DNA of 26,194 nucleotides. It comes from CAZMCH01 sp964564735 (GTDB lineage Bacteria > Poribacteria > DTPJ01). The stretch covers positions 1-26,194 of the forward strand of contig CAZMCH010000058.1 of assembly GCA_964564735.1 (NCBI GenBank), read 5' to 3'. This document shows positions 1-8,000 of this stretch, piece after piece (position 1 is the first letter of the stretch; each line of letters opens with the position of its first letter). The notes beneath the pieces are model-generated. The model searched no databases. It was not told the origin of the DNA and saw nothing but the letters and a program-made list of their open reading frames with translations. Made by a program: the position numbers and the translations under genes.

Positions 1-1
1 T

Positions 2-217
2 CTCTTGCTTCCATCATCAAAGATATTAGGCTTATCAGAGACCCCTTTTGCTCAAAAGTATGGATTGGTTGTCGGGGACTATGTAGAGATTGTTTTTTTA
101 TCATTAAAAGAGACAAAAAAATCTGGATTTTTTAGTAAAAAAGAAGATGAAATAATTCTAACAGACATATTTCCAGAACGAACTATTGATGATCTAGATT
201 TCAATCCAGACAAGTAA
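2..217 (+). CDS. C-terminal fragment of an unrecognised protein (5' end outside window)
   Basis: The reading frame is open to the left edge, so this is the tail of a longer gene. About 72 residues are visible. The first possible internal start is a TTG at 5, with no ribosome binding site visible. The fragment is hydrophilic and lysine/acid-rich, with a short hydrophobic stretch (VVGDYVEIVFL) in the middle. It ends 11 bases before the TrkH-type gene, so the two are probably co-transcribed. A TrkA-type regulatory subunit would be the expected neighbour of TrkH, but I see no TrkA_C-like pattern here and do not assign one. No function is proposed. Confidence 0.55.
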   Translation, partial: LLLPSSKILGLSETPFAQKYGLVVGDYVEIVFLSLKETKKSGFFSKKEDEIILTDIFPERTIDDLDFNPDK

Positions 218-228
218 TTACCAGTCTA

Positions 229-1959
229 ATGCAAAAAGACTATAATAAAAAAAATACAAAGTTTATATCTATAATTGACAAAGTCTTAATTGTGATTGCA
301 ATCTTTGCGATATTTGCATTGATCATACCTAAAAGCATTGATGCAGATACAGAATTAAAGCGAGTTTTTGATATAGTAGATTGGGTGCTAACCGCCGTAT
401 TTATATTAATATACTATGTCAAATGGGGTTCAAAGAGATTTAATATTTATTACCTGAGAAATAATTGGCAGGAATTTCTTCTTATATTCCTGTTTTTTAT
501 ACTTCCCTTGCCATTCTTACGCACAGTTTCAATTTCTAATTATTTCATTGATGAAAGCTTTATGGCAAAGTTGTTTATTATTAGCAACATATTGCTGAAT
601 TCTGCAAGATTATGGCAAAGGATTACTAAAACATATTTACAATCATCTTTATTGATTGCAATTAGTTTTCTGCTTTTGATACTTATTGGCACTGGATTTC
701 TTCTCTTACCCGGAGCAACATTTTCAACAGATAAAATAGGAACAATAGATGCTTTATTTATCGCAACTTCCTCAACCTGTCTTTCTGGACTTACAATTGC
801 TGATACAGGCTCTTATTTTACCCGTTTTGGTCAAATTACAATCTTATCATTGATCCAAATTGGTGGTATAGGTTTAGTTATAATTGTGGCGTTTTTTTCG
901 TTGCTTCTTGGTAATGGTTTTGGTCTTAAAGAGAGTTTTATCATAAGTGAAGTATTTGGAACAAAAGTTAGATCAAAGGCTTCGTCTGTTGTTGCTTTAA
1001 CAATTATACTGGTTTTTGCATTAGAATTTATGGGGTTTTTGATTTTATATTTTGCTTGGGCTAAACCTTACGATCTAGGTAATGGTTCTGCTATTTATTA
1101 TAGTTTATTTCACTCAATCTCAGCTTTTTGCAATTCTGGTTTTACATTATTTGATGATAGTTATATAGGTTTCCGAGGTGATATAATATTTAATATAACA
1201 ATATCATTCCTTATTTTTCTTGGTGGAATTGGATCTGTGGTTATGATAGATATTATCAGATCCAAAATTTTCAGAAGAGCCTCATTGCTTCTTCATACAA
1301 AGCTAGTTTTGACGGTGACTTTATCTTTAATCATTCTTGGTTATGGATGTATTTTGATTACAGAATGGCATAACAGCCTTTATGAATTATCAGTTTCTGA
1401 AAAATTTATGTCAGCCTTTTTTCTATCGTTAACATCACGAACAGCAGGTTTCACTACAATTAATCTTAGTGAGCTTACCTTTGCAACTCAATTTTTACTC
1501 ATGTTTTTGATGTTTATTGGTGCTTCGCCAACTGGCACAGGTGGAGGAATAAAGACTAGCACATTTGGAGTTTTTATATGTTATATATGGTCAATGCTCA
1601 AAGGCGAAGGTGCTACAAATGCTTTTAGGCGTAGTATCAACATTGATAATGTTAGAAATGCTTTGCTTTTGATCGTAATATCTGCGATAATTATATCATT
1701 TTTTGGTTTTCTGCTTATTCTAACAGAGGAAGGAGAATCAATTGATATATTGTTTAACTTATTTTCTGCATTTAACAATGTTGGATTCGCAGTTAGACCG
1801 ATTGAAGATATGACAGATTTTGGCAAGGTCATATTAATTATAGCGATGTTTATAGGACGTGTTGGTCCTCTGACTATCGTTTTGGCATTGAGTCAATTTG
1901 GCTATCCTCGTAAAGAAATAGCCTATGAATATCCCGAAGAAGACATTATAGTAGGGTAG
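229..1959 (+). CDS. TrkH/KtrB-family potassium uptake channel subunit
   Basis: This is an integral inner-membrane K+ translocating subunit of the Trk/Ktr/HKT superfamily (576 aa). The four pore-loop signatures are visible in order: TCLSG near 183-187, CNSGF 301-305, TAGF 405-408 and NVGF 517-520. The family's glycine-rich loop GTGGGIKT lies near 436-443. The core (about 135-560) has the usual alternating helices. The first ~130 residues add about four hydrophobic segments, including a lysine/arginine-containing stretch (YYVKWGSKRF) reminiscent of S1-S4-like extensions in some bacterial homologues. Start ATG 229 lies 11 bases after the previous stop and lacks a clear Shine-Dalgarno. Partner RCK subunits (TrkA/KtrA) normally gate these channels; none is recognisable in the window. 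Family assignment is firm; Trk versus Ktr subtype is open. Confidence 0.93.
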   Translation: MQKDYNKKNTKFISIIDKVLIVIAIFAIFALIIPKSIDADTELKRVFDIVDWVLTAVFILIYYVKWGSKRFNIYYLRNNWQEFLLIFLFFILPLPFLRTVSISNYFIDESFMAKLFIISNILLNSARLWQRITKTYLQSSLLIAISFLLLILIGTGFLLLPGATFSTDKIGTIDALFIATSSTCLSGLTIADTGSYFTRFGQITILSLIQIGGIGLVIIVAFFSLLLGNGFGLKESFIISEVFGTKVRSKASSVVALTIILVFALEFMGFLILYFAWAKPYDLGNGSAIYYSLFHSISAFCNSGFTLFDDSYIGFRGDIIFNITISFLIFLGGIGSVVMIDIIRSKIFRRASLLLHTKLVLTVTLSLIILGYGCILITEWHNSLYELSVSEKFMSAFFLSLTSRTAGFTTINLSELTFATQFLLMFLMFIGASPTGTGGGIKTSTFGVFICYIWSMLKGEGATNAFRRSINIDNVRNALLLIVISAIIISFFGFLLILTEEGESIDILFNLFSAFNNVGFAVRPIEDMTDFGKVILIIAMFIGRVGPLTIVLALSQFGYPRKEIAYEYPEEDIIVG

Positions 1960-1983
1960 TTATATCGAAAAAACGAACAAATA

Positions 1984-2760
1984 ATGAACAAAATACCTAA
2001 CAAAACCTTAACATTGATAAAAAAAATGAATAAAGCCTTTAGGGAATATCCGATGCTATTAGATGGTGATAAAATAGCAGTAGCGCTTTCTGGTGGACAT
2101 GATAGCTTGAGTTTGCTTCATCTTCTTGAATTACGAAAGACAATATCGCCTGAAAAGCATGATATTATTGCTATTCATGTTATTGGCGATACACGAGGTC
2201 CCAAAGAAACACCAATACATCAACCTCTTATTGATTGGCTTGATGCTAATAGATATGCTTATGTCATTGCACCAATGCAGATTGCTGAAAATGAAAAACT
2301 TCCCATGAATTGCCAACGATGCACATGGAATCGAAGAGCAACGATTTTTAAAATAGCTAACCGTCTTGGGTGCAATAAAATTGCATTTGGTCATCACTTT
2401 GACGATATGGTTGAAACCGCATTGTTAAATCTGCTTTATCAGGGCAGAATGGCAACCATGTCCCCTTATGATACATACTTTGAGGGGCATTTCGCACTTA
2501 TTCGCCCACTAACACATATAAGTAAAAGAGAGATTGCCTCTTTTGCCTTAATGAGTAATTTTCCACCTGCGCCACCTGATTGCTCAAGAGGCGAAATATC
2601 CAAAAGGAAGATGGTCAATGAAATATTGAAAATTGCGGATACAGATTATAGAGGTATGCGCCGAAATATATTTCGCGCTGCGATTAACTGCATGAAGTTA
2701 GAAGAGAATTTGAAGAGCAATCAGCAAAAGATTAGCCAATTCATTGAAAAAGAGGAATAA
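1984..2760 (+). CDS. TtcA-like tRNA 2-thiocytidine biosynthesis protein (PP-loop ATPase)
   Basis: A cytoplasmic N-type ATP pyrophosphatase of 258 aa. The PP-loop SGGHDS is at 36-41, a CxxC pair at C110/C113 (CQRC), the FGHHFDDMVET block near 125-135, and a further cysteine at C200 in the context PPDCSRGE. In characterised TtcA proteins, ATP adenylates C32 of tRNA and an oxygen-sensitive [4Fe-4S] cluster bound by three cysteines (two from a CxxC plus one later) delivers sulfur. The spacing here fits those three ligands, although the second site is a lone Cys rather than the usual CxxC. It lies 24 bases after the TrkH gene and 4 bases before the Fe-S protein gene. A related PP-loop tRNA thiolase of another specificity is possible, so no gene symbol is given. 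Confidence 0.82.
   Translation: MNKIPNKTLTLIKKMNKAFREYPMLLDGDKIAVALSGGHDSLSLLHLLELRKTISPEKHDIIAIHVIGDTRGPKETPIHQPLIDWLDANRYAYVIAPMQIAENEKLPMNCQRCTWNRRATIFKIANRLGCNKIAFGHHFDDMVETALLNLLYQGRMATMSPYDTYFEGHFALIRPLTHISKREIASFALMSNFPPAPPDCSRGEISKRKMVNEILKIADTDYRGMRRNIFRAAINCMKLEENLKSNQQKISQFIEKEE
2751..2756 (+). promoter_or_regulatory. Ribosome binding site deciding the GTG start at 2765
   Basis: The purine run AGAGGA sits 8 bases upstream of GTG 2765, inside the last codons of the TtcA-like gene. The alternative TTG at 2744 has no comparable site and would force a 17-base overlap. Confidence 0.55.
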
Positions 2761-2764
2761 TATA

Positions 2765-3955
2765 GTGCTTATTGACAATATAAAAGAATGTTCAAAATGC
2801 GGTATATGCAGGTCGGTGTGTCCTGTCTTTGCCGAAACTAATCATGAAGTTATGTCTCCAAGAGGAAGGATAAGCCTTATTGAAGCGATGCTTGAAAATG
2901 GATTGAATATTTCAGAAAGATATATTGATACCATAAAAGCTTGTATCAAATGCACAAGGTGCGCTGATATATGCCCATCTGGAGTCAGACCAGAAAAGAT
3001 AGTTCAATCTGCAAGAGAATTGCTCTATAAATCCATTGATTTATCAGAACAAGCCAAAGAGATATTCTCTATGGTATCAAATTCAGAAAAATTCCGAAAA
3101 TACCTTATTAGTCAAAATATAGATAAAACAGATAATATCCCTCCTTTGTGGCAATTGCCGTTGATTTTTCATGGAAAGGCATATTTACCAAAACTGGCAG
3201 AAAAGACAGTATTGGAAAGCTATCCTGAATATATAAATTCAGGTGGAAAACATAAGATTGCGCTGTTTCTTGGATGTTCAATAAATTATTCAAATACTTA
3301 TATTGCAGATTCAACTATCGATGTTCTAAAAAAATTGGGTGTTAGTATATTTCTGCCTAAAGATCAATCTTGTTGCGGTGCGCCGATGCTCTTTCATGGA
3401 GATACTCAAAAAGCAAAAGAACTGGCAAAACATAACATAGAATCTCTAAAATATGAGGATTTTGAAGCAATAATAACGCTTTGTCCTGCATGTAGTGTAA
3501 CTATGAAACAGGAATATGAAAAAATAATTGATGACGATATTAGAGAATTTGTATCAAAAATATTTGATATATCAGAATTCATCGATAAATTATGTGATTA
3601 CAGCATAAAGAAAAACGACATATCCGTAACATATCACGATCCATGCTATCTTAGATTTGCACAAAATATCTCTGATGAACCAAGAAAGATATTAAAAAAT
3701 ATAACTGATTATATAGAAATGAAAGATGCCAACAAATGTTGCGGATATGGTGGAACATTGGCTTTATTTCATCCAGAAATATCAGGAAAAATAGGTGAAA
3801 AAAAAGTAAAATCAATAGTTCAGTCAGGGGCAGATATTGTAGCAACAGGCTGTTCGGGATGTATTCTCTTTATTAAAGATCAACTTGCCAAAAATAGCAT
3901 TAATAAAGAAGTTTTGCATACCATTCAGGTCATTCAAAAATCACTAAACACTTAA
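2765..3955 (+). CDS. GlcF/GlpC-like (Fe-S)-binding oxidoreductase subunit
   Basis: About 396 residues. Two ferredoxin-type 4Fe-4S motifs open the protein (CSKCGICRSVC near 9-19 and CIKCTRCADIC near 60-70). Two CCG cysteine-rich domains follow: GCS...CCGAP...CPAC near 181-253 and DPCY...CCGYGG...GCSGC near 302-376. This is the layout of the iron-sulfur subunits of glycolate oxidase (GlcF), anaerobic glycerol-3-phosphate dehydrogenase (GlpC) and heterodisulfide-reductase-type proteins, which pass electrons between a flavoprotein dehydrogenase and a carrier. No flavoprotein partner (GlcD/GlpA) is in the window, so the electron donor is unknown. GTG 2765 is preferred over TTG 2744 because of the AGAGGA site and the small gap to the previous gene. 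It is followed after 12 bases by the PqaA-type gene. Confidence 0.88.
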   Translation: MLIDNIKECSKCGICRSVCPVFAETNHEVMSPRGRISLIEAMLENGLNISERYIDTIKACIKCTRCADICPSGVRPEKIVQSARELLYKSIDLSEQAKEIFSMVSNSEKFRKYLISQNIDKTDNIPPLWQLPLIFHGKAYLPKLAEKTVLESYPEYINSGGKHKIALFLGCSINYSNTYIADSTIDVLKKLGVSIFLPKDQSCCGAPMLFHGDTQKAKELAKHNIESLKYEDFEAIITLCPACSVTMKQEYEKIIDDDIREFVSKIFDISEFIDKLCDYSIKKNDISVTYHDPCYLRFAQNISDEPRKILKNITDYIEMKDANKCCGYGGTLALFHPEISGKIGEKKVKSIVQSGADIVATGCSGCILFIKDQLAKNSINKEVLHTIQVIQKSLNT

Positions 3956-3967
3956 AAGGAGAAAAAA

Positions 3968-5254
3968 ATGAAACGAATTACTTTGATTGCTTTAGCATTT
4001 ATTCTAGTTTTTCAAACTATTTCTAGTGCGGATCTATTTCAATATATTGCAAAAGAAGATCCAAACTTTGAATGGAAATTGCTAGAGGAAAAGGCTTTAC
4101 CATTTGAGATTCAGAAATATGATATTGAGTTTGTATCGCAAAAATGGAAAGATATAATCTGGAATCATCATCTAACGTTGGTAATGCCTAAATCAGTTAA
4201 AGATCCAACGATGGTTTTTATGATCATAGTTGGCAGTTGGAACAAAAAAGATGAGGATGAGATGATGTATGCCTCCGCTATTGCAAGCGGAATCGGTGCG
4301 CCTGTTGCAGTGCTTTATGATGTTCCTCGCCAACCTTTATTTAATAGACTCAAAGAAGACGCATTGATTTCATATACATTTATGAAAGTTTTAGAAACAA
4401 AAGACCCCGAATGGGCTTTGCTTTTGCCTATGACAAAGACTGCTTGCAAGGCAATGGATGTTATACAGCAGTTTGCTGATGAAAAGCTAGGTATTATGTT
4501 TGATGGATTTGTGGTTGCTGGTGGGTCTAAACGTGGATGGACAACATGGCTAACTTCCGCTGTAGATAAAAGGGTTATGGGTATATGTCCGATGGTTTAT
4601 GATAATCTTAATCTTCCTGCACAAATGAAACATCAAGTTGATACTTGGGGGAAATACAGCGAGGAAATAGATGATTATTCTTCAAAAGGTTTACCTCAAA
4701 TATTGGAATCAGAAGAAGGAAAAGAATTATCAAAATTAGTTGATCCTTATACATATATAGAGAATATAGACATTCCAAAACTTATTGTTGTAGGCACAAA
4801 TGACAGATATTGGACTTTAGATGCGATGAATTTATATTTTAACGATCTTATTGGAGAAAAATACATCCTTCGAGTTCCAAACAAGGGACATGATGTAGGC
4901 GATTTTACAAGAGTAATAAACGATGCTATCGCTTTCTTCCTTAAGGTTAATGGAGATTTACTTTTTCCAATGCTAGATTGGGATTATGGAGAAACAGAAG
5001 AAGGACTTGAATTGTTTATAAGTTCAGATATTACTCCAAAAAGTGTTTCGGTCTGGACAAGTTCATCTGCTACAAAGGATTTTAGAGATGTAAAATGGGA
5101 AGAAACGAAACTTGAGCCGCAAGATGGCGAATACTCATATACTCTAAAAAAACCTCAAAATGGTTATTCTGCAGTATTTGGTGAGGTTGTTTATACCTAT
5201 GCAGATAAAGAATATTATCTCTCAACCGAGATTAGAATTATTGGTGAAGAATAG
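3968..5254 (+). CDS. Secreted PhoPQ-activated pathogenicity-related (PqaA-type) alpha/beta hydrolase
   Basis: 428 aa with a cleavable-looking signal peptide (residues 1-21, ending SSA). The PhoPQ_related family core is clear: the nucleophile elbow GGSKRGW with Ser187, then the ICPMVYDNLN and DPYTY blocks (the latter near 259-263), an acidic candidate in GTNDRYW (Asp279) and a candidate catalytic His308 in PNKGHDVGD. A beta-rich C-terminal region (about 330-428) completes the protein, as in other family members. The protein probably acts in the periplasm or outside the cell as a hydrolase of unknown substrate; the name comes from the Salmonella PhoP/PhoQ regulon and says nothing about virulence here. 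It has a strong AAGGAG site 6 bases before ATG 3968. It sits 12 bases after the Fe-S gene, so operon membership is possible. Confidence 0.87.
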   Translation: MKRITLIALAFILVFQTISSADLFQYIAKEDPNFEWKLLEEKALPFEIQKYDIEFVSQKWKDIIWNHHLTLVMPKSVKDPTMVFMIIVGSWNKKDEDEMMYASAIASGIGAPVAVLYDVPRQPLFNRLKEDALISYTFMKVLETKDPEWALLLPMTKTACKAMDVIQQFADEKLGIMFDGFVVAGGSKRGWTTWLTSAVDKRVMGICPMVYDNLNLPAQMKHQVDTWGKYSEEIDDYSSKGLPQILESEEGKELSKLVDPYTYIENIDIPKLIVVGTNDRYWTLDAMNLYFNDLIGEKYILRVPNKGHDVGDFTRVINDAIAFFLKVNGDLLFPMLDWDYGETEEGLELFISSDITPKSVSVWTSSSATKDFRDVKWEETKLEPQDGEYSYTLKKPQNGYSAVFGEVVYTYADKEYYLSTEIRIIGEE

Positions 5255-5291
5255 TGGTTAACCGAATTAATTATTATAATTATTTTTTATG

Positions 5292-5321
5292 GTAGGGACA
5301 GGTTTCTAAACCTGTTCCTAC
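5292..5321. repeat. Short perfect-stem palindrome (14-bp arms)
   Basis: The arms 5292-5305 (GTAGGGACAGGTTT) and 5308-5321 (AAACCTGTTCCTAC) are inverted copies with one mismatch, which would be a G-U pair in RNA. No T-run follows on either strand, so it is not a canonical intrinsic terminator. It sits in the 238-base gap between the PqaA-type gene and the zinc-ribbon gene. Sequences of this form are dispersed in several uncultured-lineage genomes as I recall them; copy number here cannot be judged from one window. Confidence 0.75.
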
Positions 5322-5492
5322 ATTTCATAGCATCAAAAACTAATCTGGTCAAGCAATTGTTAAGCTACACCAAACATTCCAGACCATTATTGACAACATA
5401 AGTCCATGATGATAAACTATTACAGATAAAGGCTTTTCATATTGGTAATAGAGAATTGAAGCTAAAACAAATAACTCAGGAGGACAGCAAGA

Positions 5493-6074
5493 ATGAAGAC
5501 TTGTCCAAACTGTTCACATGAAAATGATGAATCACATTTATTTTGTGCAAAGTGCGGAACAAAACTAGATGATACAATACAAGACGAACCTATTGAAAAA
5601 GAAGAGAAAATAGAAGAAGAAATAAATATAGATCAACCAGAACCAGCTCAAACTGCTTTTATTGAAACCGAAAAGACAAAATACTGTCCTAATTGTGGAA
5701 AGCCTGTGAATAAATCCGCAACAACATGTCCCAATTGTGGTGAACGTTTGGCTGTCCCTGCGCCCAAGCCCTTGATTATACCTACCGAAGCAAATATTGC
5801 TGTGCTTCTGTCAATTTTTGCATTAGTATATTCTATATGTGGTGCGATTACTCTAACAGGTGTTGTATTAGGTATATTATCAATATATCTTGGTTCAAAG
5901 GCTAACAAAATAATCGGAAAAGAGCTAATATATGGTGGGCGTGATAGGGCAATCGCTGGTATAGTTATGGGTGCTATTGCAATTGGTCTAAATATAATAT
6001 TCCTAATTATATGGTCTGTTATGTTTAGTTCAGGCTTGCTATCTAATTTTTTTGATGAAACGATATTTTTATAA
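5493..6074 (+). CDS. Double zinc-ribbon membrane protein with DUF4190 domain
   Basis: 193 aa. The N-terminus carries a zinc ribbon (C4, C7, C18, C21), then an acidic linker (27-60), a second zinc ribbon (C65, C68, C79, C82), and a DUF4190-type membrane part with hydrophobic hairpins at about 101-140 and 152-182, including the small-residue GIVMGAIAIGLN segment. Proteins of this design are widespread, membrane-bound and uncharacterised. A good AGGAGG-type site (about 5479-5484) precedes ATG 5493. Its 3' end overlaps the DUF2752 gene by 20 bases, which indicates translational coupling and a shared role. Confidence 0.85.
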   Translation: MKTCPNCSHENDESHLFCAKCGTKLDDTIQDEPIEKEEKIEEEINIDQPEPAQTAFIETEKTKYCPNCGKPVNKSATTCPNCGERLAVPAPKPLIIPTEANIAVLLSIFALVYSICGAITLTGVVLGILSIYLGSKANKIIGKELIYGGRDRAIAGIVMGAIAIGLNIIFLIIWSVMFSSGLLSNFFDETIFL

Positions 6075-6462
6075 AAAAGAGACAAAAGAACATATATGGA
6101 TATTAGTCTTTTGTGTTTCAATAATAGCATTAACGCTTTTGTTTTCTGTAAACGAGAAAAATAAAGTCTGTTTTTTTGCATATAATTTATATCAATTGCC
6201 TGAAACGTGTTTTTTTAAGGTTGTTATCGGTGTGAAATGTCCTTTTTGTTATATGACACGATCTTTTATATCAATAAGCCATCTTGATTTTGAGAGAGCA
6301 TGGAATTTTAACAAATTAGGGGTGTTCATATATGCGCTTATTATTTTACAAATTCCATATAGAATCATAATCATATTAAGAAGGCTAAATTCAAGGGCAG
6401 ACTATGGGCGATATAAAAAAACATCCTCCTGTGAAGTTAATCGTTGGCATGATAGCCACTGA
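6055..6462 (+). CDS. DUF2752 family membrane protein
   Basis: About 135 aa. The diagnostic DUF2752 motif KCPFCYMTRSF (CPFCGMTR-like; cysteines near 62 and 65) is followed by the usual hydrophilic stretch and a second membrane segment ending in IIILRR. Two transmembrane helices are visible (about 14-31 and 87-107). Function is unknown. ATG 6055 is chosen over the TTG one codon upstream. The gene overlaps the zinc-ribbon gene upstream, a pairing common for DUF2752, and its last ~20 codons overlap the next gene by 59 bases. That tail (after about residue 113) is hydrophilic and probably not part of the conserved domain. Confidence 0.82.
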   Translation: MKRYFYKKETKEHIWILVFCVSIIALTLLFSVNEKNKVCFFAYNLYQLPETCFFKVVIGVKCPFCYMTRSFISISHLDFERAWNFNKLGVFIYALIILQIPYRIIIILRRLNSRADYGRYKKTSSCEVNRWHDSH

Positions 6463-6961
6463 TGCAGAAATCTTTTTATCTGCGGAAAATATACTTTCGC
6501 AGAAGTTTGGCAATATGGATTTTACAAGCGAAATAATAGATTTTAACTATACTGATTATTATAAAAAAGAGATGGGTGAAAATCTCTTGCGTAAATTCAT
6601 TACATTTGAAAGACTTATAAAACCAGAAGAGATCGTTGAGATAAAAATATATACAAATGAGATAGAAGAAGAATTTTTGAGAGAAGGAACAAATAATAGA
6701 AAACTGAATCTTGATCCGGGATATATAACCGCTGCAAAGCTGGTTCTTGCAACAACAAAAGATTACATACATCGGATTTATTTACGTGATGGCATATATG
6801 CGGAAGTAACTCTTGAAATGAAAGGCAATTCATTTTGTCCTTGGAAATGGACTTATAGAGATTATCAGACTGACAAATACATAGCTATATTTAATAATAT
6901 AAGACAAATGTATATGTCGCAACTTCAGGAGCTGGGAATAAGCGCACATGCAATTAAGTAG
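6404..6961 (+). CDS. DUF4416 family protein
   Basis: 185 aa, soluble, no signal peptide. It opens with the family's PPVKLIVGMIATD block (about 8-20), has a middle segment DFTSEIIDFNYTDYY, and ends with the characteristic KLVLATTKDYIHRIYL and GIYAEVTLEM blocks and a WTYRDY motif near 145-150. DUF4416 proteins are of unknown function. The start ATG 6404 lies inside the DUF2752 gene and is supported by alignment of the conserved opening, because family members begin only a few residues before PVKL. The 59-base overlap implies coupling with the upstream gene or an unusually extended tail of it. Confidence 0.85.
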   Translation: MGDIKKHPPVKLIVGMIATDAEIFLSAENILSQKFGNMDFTSEIIDFNYTDYYKKEMGENLLRKFITFERLIKPEEIVEIKIYTNEIEEEFLREGTNNRKLNLDPGYITAAKLVLATTKDYIHRIYLRDGIYAEVTLEMKGNSFCPWKWTYRDYQTDKYIAIFNNIRQMYMSQLQELGISAHAIK

Positions 6962-6996
6962 CTTTTTGATGCTAATCAAGAGGAGGTAATCTTATC

Positions 6997-7827
6997 ATGA
7001 GAGTTTTTATAAGATTTTCATTTATGCTATTGTTTTTAGTTTTGTTTTTTGCAATATTATGCAATTCAAGTAATGCTAAAATTGATCCTGCGTTTTGTAT
7101 GGGTGCATGGCTTTTAGATGAAGATGGAAATGATATTACTGCTAATGGCTATCATTGTATTATAAATGGTAAGCCTAAGTTTGTAGATGGAAAATTCGGC
7201 AAGGCAATGGATTGCGATGGAACTGATGATATTGCTGACGCAGGTGATCAAGATGGGCTAGATGTTGGTCTTGAAAACTTCTCGGTTGTCGCATGGCTCA
7301 AGTGTGCAAAGTATGACCCCGGCGATTGGGAGGCACAGATAATCTATAAATTCGATCATACCGCTCCCAGACATGGTTATTTACTTGCAGTTCGGGGTAG
7401 CCTTGATGCTGGTAATAAAAATAAGCCTGTCTTTATATTTGGTCTTGGAGATGCTTCGGGCATACATTTGTTTGGAACAAAGGCAATTAATGATGATAAT
7501 TGGCATCATCTCGCTGTAACAGTTGATAGGGCAGGCTCAATGATCATGTATAGAGATGGTGAAATTGAGGCTCAAATGAGTATCGTAGCTTACGCAAAAC
7601 AAGATGAAAACAATTCTAAGGAGTTTACCATCGGTTCAGAAAAGGGAGTTCCGTCAAGGTCAATCAAAGGAACTATTGATGAGGTTGCTCTTTTCAAATC
7701 CATTCTTACTCAAGATGATATTAAGACATTGATGAGTTTCGGGCTAAATAAAATACTTGGTGGAAAAGCAGTTGATCCAATGAACAAAGCAAGTATGACA
7801 TGGGCTTGGATCAAAGCAGGACATTAG
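6997..7827 (+). CDS. Secreted LamG/concanavalin-A-like lectin domain protein
   Basis: 276 aa with a signal peptide (1-27, cleaved after SNA). A single LamG-type jelly roll spans about 33-240: the opening AWLLDEDGND, the GKFGKAMDCDGTDD strand, the FSVVAWLKC strand, NWHHLAVTVDRAG, the MIMYRDGEIEAQ strand and the closing GTIDEVALFKSILTQDDI. These beta sandwiches usually bind carbohydrate or serve as adhesion modules. The short tail (about 250-276, with AVDPMNKASMTWAWIKA) resembles a conserved ending I associate with numerous LamG proteins of Poribacteria-like genomes; its role is unknown. A strong AGGAGG site (6981-6986) precedes ATG 6997. It is the last + strand gene before a convergent gap. 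Confidence 0.85.
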   Translation: MRVFIRFSFMLLFLVLFFAILCNSSNAKIDPAFCMGAWLLDEDGNDITANGYHCIINGKPKFVDGKFGKAMDCDGTDDIADAGDQDGLDVGLENFSVVAWLKCAKYDPGDWEAQIIYKFDHTAPRHGYLLAVRGSLDAGNKNKPVFIFGLGDASGIHLFGTKAINDDNWHHLAVTVDRAGSMIMYRDGEIEAQMSIVAYAKQDENNSKEFTIGSEKGVPSRSIKGTIDEVALFKSILTQDDIKTLMSFGLNKILGGKAVDPMNKASMTWAWIKAGH

Positions 7828-7864
7828 CGTTTGATCAATTTAGCTTTTATATATTTTTTTGAAA

Positions 7865-7926
7865 CCACAGATTCGCACAGATAGAAAAATAGCTCTATAA
7901 GGCTAAACATCAGTGTTTATCTGTGG
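7865..7926. repeat. Palindromic intergenic element with CCACAGAT ends
   Basis: The ends CCACAGAT (7865-7872) and ATCTGTGG (7919-7926) are exact inverted repeats. A second direct CACAGAT (7876-7882) sits inside the left end. The 62-base unit lies in the convergent gap between the LamG gene and the Gfo/Idh gene. It has no coding potential. It resembles short mobile or REP-like palindromes built on the word CACAGAT that are dispersed in many bacterial genomes. Confidence 0.55.
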
Positions 7927-8000
7927 CAAAATAAACATAATAATTTGGTGAAGCACTATTTATTTTTGCATAGGAAATTATATTTTTGTGGTATAAGAAG

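Noticed and set aside
2..217. Possible TrkA/RCK subunit next to TrkH
   Set aside because: Position is right but the visible 72 residues show no TrkA_C pattern, so the name is not used.
3968..5254. Virulence factor under PhoP/PhoQ control
   Set aside because: The family name is historical; there is no PhoP box or two-component gene here, and the organism appears free-living.
5255..5320. Intrinsic terminator after the PqaA-type gene
   Set aside because: The strong hairpin at 5292-5321 is not followed by a T-run, and the AT-only stretch before it forms only a weak stem.
5648..6181. 177-codon open frame on the minus strand
   Set aside because: It is antisense to the zinc-ribbon and DUF2752 genes, whose domains are clear, and shows no domain or ribosome binding site of its own.
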